A stretch of DNA of 64,000 nucleotides from Halioglobus sp. (GTDB taxonomy: Bacteria > Pseudomonadota > Gammaproteobacteria > Pseudomonadales > Halieaceae). A program made the position numbers and the translations under genes. Position 1 is the first letter of the stretch. Each line of letters starts with the position of its first letter. Location of the stretch: NCBI GenBank assembly GCA_029246385.1, contig JAQWNG010000025.1, positions 1-64,000 on the forward strand, written 5' to 3'. Under the pieces are notes generated by a model. That model saw nothing but the letters and a program-made list of their open reading frames with translations. It searched no databases and was not told where the DNA came from. Positions 59,761 through 64,000 of this stretch are shown here, one piece after another.

Positions 59761-60506
59761 GTGTTATCGCTATTTTCAGGACGCTGCGTTAGTCTGCCGA
59801 TGTAAACGCCAATTTCAAATAGCAACCACATAGGGATCGCGAGCAGTGACTGAGAAATAATGTCGGGCGGTGTCAGTAGCATGCCGAAAATAAAGCAGCC
59901 TACGATAATGTAAGGACGCTTTTTGGCTAGCGCTTCTGCGGTGGTGATGCCGGCCCAGATCATTAGTATCGCCACTATTGGTATTTCAAATGCCAAGCCA
60001 AAAGCAAAAAATAATTTTAACACGAAGTTAAGGTAACTGTTGATATCGGTCATGATGGTGATGTCTTGCGGCGCCACGCTGGTGAAGAAAGCGAAGATCA
60101 GGGGGAAGACTACATAATAAGCAAACGCTGAGCCTGCATAAAACAGTAGGACACTAGAGGCCAGCAATGGAATTGCCAAGCGCTTTTCATGCTTGTACAT
60201 GCCGGGCGCGATAAAACTCCAAGCCTGATACAACACGTAGGGCATTGCCAAGAAAACAGCCGTTACCAGAGAAAGTTTGAACGGCGTAAAGAACGGTGAG
60301 GCGACCTCGGTGGCGATCATCGTTGCGCCTGGAGGCAAAAGGGCACGCAACGGTTCCGAGACGAAGGTGTAGATATTGTTGGCAAACGGAAATAGGCAAA
60401 TAAAGACCACCAGCACAGCCAACAATGCGCGCAGCAGTTTGTCGCGCAGTTCCGTCAGGTGTGTGACCAGCGGCAAAGGCTGATCCGTGGATTCTTGGTC
60501 GTTCAT
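59757..60506 (-). CDS. tatC: Sec-independent translocase TatC
   Basis: A 249-residue protein with six membrane helices. LVTHLTELRDKLLRALLAVLV and AFGLAFEIPIVAILMIWAG carry the twin-arginine signal recognition region and conserved Glu/Pro. It is the receptor for folded preproteins with RR signals. Start overlaps tatB by four bases. Confidence 0.96.
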   Translation of the reverse strand: MNDQESTDQPLPLVTHLTELRDKLLRALLAVLVVFICLFPFANNIYTFVSEPLRALLPPGATMIATEVASPFFTPFKLSLVTAVFLAMPYVLYQAWSFIAPGMYKHEKRLAIPLLASSVLLFYAGSAFAYYVVFPLIFAFFTSVAPQDITIMTDINSYLNFVLKLFFAFGLAFEIPIVAILMIWAGITTAEALAKKRPYIIVGCFIFGMLLTPPDIISQSLLAIPMWLLFEIGVYIGRLTQRPENSDNT

Positions 60507-60838
60507 TTGGGCGTCTTTTGCGCTGCGTCAACGTCCGGCTTGGCCGAGCCGGTGTGGCTATCTCCAAGCGGCGTCAGCGACTCGGCCGCACCCTTTAAAT
60601 CAGATCCGATGGACTCGGCGTCTTTTTTTAAACCCTCGCCAGCCTTGCGTAATTCCTGCATGACAGAGTCATTATGCAGCTCCTGGTGGACTTCTTGTTT
60701 GATCTCGTTGAATCCGCGTCTGATTCGGTTGAGCCATATGCTTGCGGTTCGAATAGCCTCAGGCAAACGTTCTGGCCCGATAACAAAAAGGGCGACTACT
60801 CCTATGATAAGGAGTTCGGCGAATCCTATATCGAACAT
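60503..60838 (-). CDS. tatB: Sec-independent translocase TatB
   Basis: A 111-residue protein with one N-terminal membrane helix (MFDIGFAELLIIGVVALFVIGPERLP), an amphipathic helix and a variable polar tail. The 'FDIGF.E' start separates TatB from TatA. Seven bases follow tatA. Confidence 0.96.
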   Translation of the reverse strand: MFDIGFAELLIIGVVALFVIGPERLPEAIRTASIWLNRIRRGFNEIKQEVHQELHNDSVMQELRKAGEGLKKDAESIGSDLKGAAESLTPLGDSHTGSAKPDVDAAQKTPK

Positions 60839-60845
60839 TCAGGCG

Positions 60846-61061
60846 CTATTTCTCTTTAGTCTCAGAGTCCGCTGCTTCATCGGATTCTGCGCTATCATTC
60901 GCTTCGACGTCATCCGACATACTTTTGCGAAAGCCTTTTACCGCACTGCCCATGTCGCTGCCAAGTGTGCGCAGCCGTTTGGTGCCAAACAACATGATTA
61001 CGATCGCTAATATGATTAACAGTTGCCAAATACTGATACCGCCCATCTCCGTTCTCCCCAT
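60846..61061 (-). CDS. tatA: Sec-independent translocase TatA
   Basis: A 71-residue protein. [28 protein letters not shown] is the single membrane helix plus the FGTK-RL hinge, followed by an amphipathic helix and an acidic tail. It forms the pore. tatABC are in order. Confidence 0.96.
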   Translation of the reverse strand: MGRTEMGGISIWQLLIILAIVIMLFGTKRLRTLGSDMGSAVKGFRKSMSDDVEANDSAESDEAADSETKEK

Positions 61062-61089
61062 CTAATATGTAGTCACTGCCGACAGTGTA

Positions 61090-61428
61090 TCAGCTGCTGC
61101 GTGGATTTCGCGCTGCCTTCTCGTCCAGCCCCGATACACCAAAGCGCTCATCAAGACATGACAAAACCTCTTGAGTGTCGAGCTTAAGGTGTGACAGCAT
61201 CACCATAGTGTGAAACCACAAATCGGCAACTTCACCAATGACGGCGTTGCTTTCACCGCCTTGCTCGGCGTCTTTAGCGGCAAGAATGACTTCGGTGGCC
61301 TCTTCACCCACTTTTTCCAAAATCTTGTTTAATCCCTGATGGTGAAGGCTTGCAACATAGGAATGTTCGGGATCAGCTTGTCTGCGTGCCGCGAGGGTAG
61401 TAGCCAACTGTTCCAGCACATCAGTCAT
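61090..61428 (-). CDS. hisE: Phosphoribosyl-ATP pyrophosphatase HisE
   Basis: A 112-residue MazG-like enzyme of the second step of histidine synthesis. [19 protein letters not shown] and [17 protein letters not shown] carry the metal-binding Glu and Asp residues. ATG 61428 overlaps the hisI stop, so it is coupled to hisI; an upstream start at 61539 would lie inside hisI. Confidence 0.96.
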   Translation of the reverse strand: MTDVLEQLATTLAARRQADPEHSYVASLHHQGLNKILEKVGEEATEVILAAKDAEQGGESNAVIGEVADLWFHTMVMLSHLKLDTQEVLSCLDERFGVSGLDEKAARNPRSS

Positions 61429-61825
61429 GATTTTTTCCGTATATATCGTCGGGTTGTTTGATGATTTCATCGGTGATGTGCCAGACACCACCCTTGAGCT
61501 GCCAATAAAAACAGCTGCGCCTACCTGTGTGGCAGGCAATGTCTCCGATCTGTTCCACCTTCATGAGAATACTGTCCACATCACAATCGATACGCAACTC
61601 TTTTAAAAGTTGCACGTGGCCAGATGTTTCTCCTTTACGCCAAAGCGCTTGGCGTGAACGCGACCAGTAGATGGCGCGGCCTTCGTTGATGGTCAATTGC
61701 AGAGCTTCAGGGCTCATCCAGGCTAGCATCAGCACTTCGCCGGTCTGCCAATCCTGAGCAATAGCAGGAATCAGTCCTTGCTCATTCCACTTGATTTCAT
61801 TTTCCAGAGTACTGGGCTCAATCAT
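61421..61825 (-). CDS. hisI: Phosphoribosyl-AMP cyclohydrolase HisI
   Basis: A 134-residue enzyme. [38 protein letters not shown] and [14 protein letters not shown] hold the zinc- and magnesium-binding residues. Standalone HisI (separate from HisE) as in pseudomonads. hisI and hisE lie between ubiB and tatA, as is conserved. Confidence 0.97.
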   Translation of the reverse strand: MIEPSTLENEIKWNEQGLIPAIAQDWQTGEVLMLAWMSPEALQLTINEGRAIYWSRSRQALWRKGETSGHVQLLKELRIDCDVDSILMKVEQIGDIACHTGRRSCFYWQLKGGVWHITDEIIKQPDDIYGKNHD

Positions 61826-61881
61826 AACGTTATCCTGTCCAACACCGTATTATTACACATGAGCACGCGAGGCACATGTAT

Positions 61882-63522
61882 TCAGTCGTCTCTGGGCCAG
61901 AATAGGCTTAGACTGAGACCGCCCAGTAGCCAGCTAATGATGGGCACGTCCGCCAGGTGGTGTCCAGCGCTGGGAATGCTAATTGCAATGGCGGCTATAC
62001 AGACAATGGCTGCCAGAAGATGACGTCGCCGGCGCCAGCGGCCTTTGTTGTGCTTTTTTTGTTTGTTCAACATCGGTGGCTGCGGTGGCATACGCCGCTC
62101 AATGCCGCGGGAATGTTGCAGGCTGTCAAGCACGGCCTCTGGGATTTGAGGCAACTGTTCAAGCCATGATGGGGCATGGCGCTGCAGTCGTTTTAGGACA
62201 GATTGCGGCGAGTAACGCTGTTGCACCCACTCTTCCAGAAAAGGCTGTGCGGTGTCCCAAAGGTTGAGTTCGGGATAGAGCTGACGGCCCAGCCCCTCAA
62301 TGTTAAGTAGCGTTTTTTGCAGCAGCACTAGTGAGGGTTGAACTTCCATATCAAATCGGCTGGCGGTTTGGAACAGATAGACTAACAACTGGCCAAAGGA
62401 TATTTGACTGATAGGCCGTTCAAATATGGGCTCACATACGGCGCGCATTGCTGATTCAAAGTCTTGCACGCGGGTTTGGGGGGGCACCCAGCCACATTCG
62501 ACATGCAGCTGCGCGACTTCACGATAGTCGCGGCGGAAAATGCCAAGGAGATTGCGTCCCAGATAATACTGATCCGCGTCTGAAAGGCTGCCAATGATAG
62601 CGCAGTCCACGCCGATATAAGTCGGATCTGCTGGGTCTGTTGCATCAACAAAAATATTGCCCGGATGCATGTCAGCGTGAAAGAAACTGTGGCGGAATAC
62701 TTGTGTAAAAAATATCTCTACGCCGCGCTCGGCCAGCAATTTTAGGTCTGTACCTCGGGCGCGCAAAGTTTTGAGGTCGGTGACCGGAATGCCTGAAATA
62801 CGCTCCATAGTGAGGACATTGCGGCAAGTATAGTCCCAGTAAATTTCAGGCACATAGAGCAGTTTGTTGTTCTCGAAATTGCGGCGCAACTGACTAGCGT
62901 TGGCGGCTTCGCGGCCCATATCGAGCTCATCAAGAATCACCATCTCGTAATCTGCGACAACTTCCATTGGACGCAGCCGATGGCCTTCGGGGTGATATTT
63001 TGCCGTCAGGCTTGCCAGAGTAAAAAGCAGAGCAATGTCTTGGCGGATGATCGGCTCGATATCTGGCCGCACGACTTTGACGACGACCTGCTCACCGCTG
63101 TGCAGCGCAGCGCAGTGCACCTGAGCCACCGAAGCAGAAGCCATAGGGGAGTGGTTGAAACTCGCAAAGAGCTCAGATACGGGTTTGTCCAACGCCGCCT
63201 CAATAATGGCAACAGATTGTTCTTGCGGGAAGGGTGGGACGCTGTCTTGTAGTTTGGCCAGTTCATCAGCGATATCGTCTGGTAGCAAGTCGCGTCGGGT
63301 GGAGAGCATCTGCCCGAATTTTATAAATACCGGCCCCAACTCCTCAACGGCACGGCGCAGACGGACTCCCCGCGGCAGATCTGGCGTGGAATATAACCGC
63401 CACGGAGCTATGCCTAAGGCGAAGCGTGGCAGCGTGGCAAGCTGTTCTACATTGACGAATTCGTCTAGCCGGTAGCGACCGACGATGTGCAGTATTTTAG
63501 CCATTCGTATTGCGCGGGACAT
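61882..63522 (-). CDS. ubiB: UbiB ubiquinone-biosynthesis kinase-like protein
   Basis: A 546-residue ADCK-family atypical kinase. PVFIKFGQMLSTRRDLLP carries the KxGQ motif, SPMASASVAQVHCA the Ala-rich nucleotide loop, and FFHADMHPGNIFVD the catalytic Asp. Two C-terminal membrane helices follow (LLAAIVCIAAIAISI and WLLGGLSLSLF). It supports ubiquinone synthesis by moving lipid intermediates or through ATPase activity. It follows ubiJ by three bases. Confidence 0.95.
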   Translation of the reverse strand: MSRAIRMAKILHIVGRYRLDEFVNVEQLATLPRFALGIAPWRLYSTPDLPRGVRLRRAVEELGPVFIKFGQMLSTRRDLLPDDIADELAKLQDSVPPFPQEQSVAIIEAALDKPVSELFASFNHSPMASASVAQVHCAALHSGEQVVVKVVRPDIEPIIRQDIALLFTLASLTAKYHPEGHRLRPMEVVADYEMVILDELDMGREAANASQLRRNFENNKLLYVPEIYWDYTCRNVLTMERISGIPVTDLKTLRARGTDLKLLAERGVEIFFTQVFRHSFFHADMHPGNIFVDATDPADPTYIGVDCAIIGSLSDADQYYLGRNLLGIFRRDYREVAQLHVECGWVPPQTRVQDFESAMRAVCEPIFERPISQISFGQLLVYLFQTASRFDMEVQPSLVLLQKTLLNIEGLGRQLYPELNLWDTAQPFLEEWVQQRYSPQSVLKRLQRHAPSWLEQLPQIPEAVLDSLQHSRGIERRMPPQPPMLNKQKKHNKGRWRRRRHLLAAIVCIAAIAISIPSAGHHLADVPIISWLLGGLSLSLFWPRDD

Positions 63523-63525
63523 GGC

Positions 63526-64000
63526 TCAGCTCCGCGTTTTGCGCAGACGTTGTTGCAGTCGCTCTGCGCGAGATTGCAGTCGATCCACGCGCAATTCGAG
63601 CTCATGTAAGTCGCGGTAGAAATCTTCTACTTCGAGTTGTGGTGGGCTCACTCGGGCTTCCTCATGGACGAATTCCTCCAGCTGTCGGGTAAGGCCCGCA
63701 GAAGCCTGTTTGCCCCAGCTAAAGGTGCGGCGCAATGTTTGTGCCAGTTGGTGTCCGGCAACATCCCCGAGGGTGGAGACCAAGGGCGCTTCCCAGTCTA
63801 TGTCTAGCGTTGCCAAGACCTGTTGCAGCGCGATAAGCGGTGCACTGTCGCCGTCGAGCTCGAGGCCACCGTTGATCAGCGTGGCGGTTGGGTCACGAGA
63901 CGTTGCCAGCTCGGTAAAATCGGAGGCTTCACCCTTTATGCTGGTAGTAACAGGGCCGTGATGGGTGCTGGCCAAACGAATGCCTTGCGCACCAGGATGA
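63526..64000 (-). CDS. ubiJ: UbiJ ubiquinone-complex accessory factor, C-terminal part
   Basis: A partial gene open to the window edge. It contains an SCP2 lipid-binding domain (FTELATSRDPTATLINGGLELDGD...) and a C-terminal coiled coil (HELELRVDRLQSRAERLQQRL). UbiJ is a scaffold for the ubiquinone hydroxylase/methylase complex. The ubiJ-ubiB-hisI-hisE-tat order confirms it. The true start lies beyond 64000; residues before 63975 read HPGAQGIRLAS. Confidence 0.88.
   Translation of the reverse strand, partial: HPGAQGIRLASTHHGPVTTSIKGEASDFTELATSRDPTATLINGGLELDGDSAPLIALQQVLATLDIDWEAPLVSTLGDVAGHQLAQTLRRTFSWGKQASAGLTRQLEEFVHEEARVSPPQLEVEDFYRDLHELELRVDRLQSRAERLQQRLRKTRS

Overview
This 64 kb window looks like chromosomal DNA of a marine gammaproteobacterium, most plausibly a relative of the Halieaceae/Cellvibrionales. 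Gene orders typical of such genomes support this (yibN-grxC-secB, gpmI-envC-S41 peptidase, ubiJ-ubiB-hisI-hisE-tatABC, hisBHAF, ntrBC near glnA, efp next to epmA), as do families common there (DUF3080, DUF3012, split PntA, IPTL-CTERM). All assignments come from reading the sequence; no database search was run.

Region 1 (1-9.3 kb) is the end of an extracellular polysaccharide locus. It holds the tail of an EPS-type MarR regulator, a Wzx-like flippase, a sulfotransferase, a Wzy-like polymerase, two GT4 glycosyltransferases and a methyltransferase. It is visibly AT-rich, with 290-770 bp gaps between genes, unlike the compact housekeeping part, which suggests transfer and gene loss. The polymer is probably sulfated.

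Region 2 (9.4-17.7 kb) is accessory: a VanZ-like protein, a tandem pair of DUF1640-like coiled-coil genes (the second has lost its start), a secreted repeat protein with an IPTL-CTERM tail, an asparagine-synthase-like enzyme lacking the glutaminase cysteine, a DUF3080 lipoprotein, a two-repeat DUF3012 lipoprotein, a DUF418 membrane protein and a small exported protein.

Region 3 (17.75-25.53 kb) is the most unusual part. A four-gene operon encodes SbnA and SbnB (L-2,3-diaminopropionate synthesis), a glycine-amidinotransferase-like enzyme (guanidino transfer) and a 1409-residue membrane-bound Pls/PosA-type NRPS with one adenylation and one carrier domain. Near-identical 58-59 bp inverted repeats, each carrying an outward-pointing terminator hairpin, bracket the operon exactly, and it lies on the 3' side of a tRNA-Phe gene. 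Related palindromes occur at both repeats and upstream of sbnA. I read it as a self-contained biosynthetic cassette for a diaminopropionate- and/or guanidino-containing product.

Region 4 (25.6-64 kb) is housekeeping. It contains tRNA-Phe, yggX, mutY, hisBHAF, an S41 protease, envC, gpmI, a rhodanese, grxC, secB, trmL, ntrBC, a DUF4124 gene, glnA, typA, dtd, elaA, parC, a membrane sensor, serB, efp, epmA, pntAaAbB, nhaC, a thioesterase, an ABC exporter, an SDR, tatABC, hisEI, ubiB and the end of ubiJ. The nitrogen genes show a readable circuit: a perfect NtrC dyad and a sigma-54-like promoter before ntrB, and a sigma-54 promoter before glnA.
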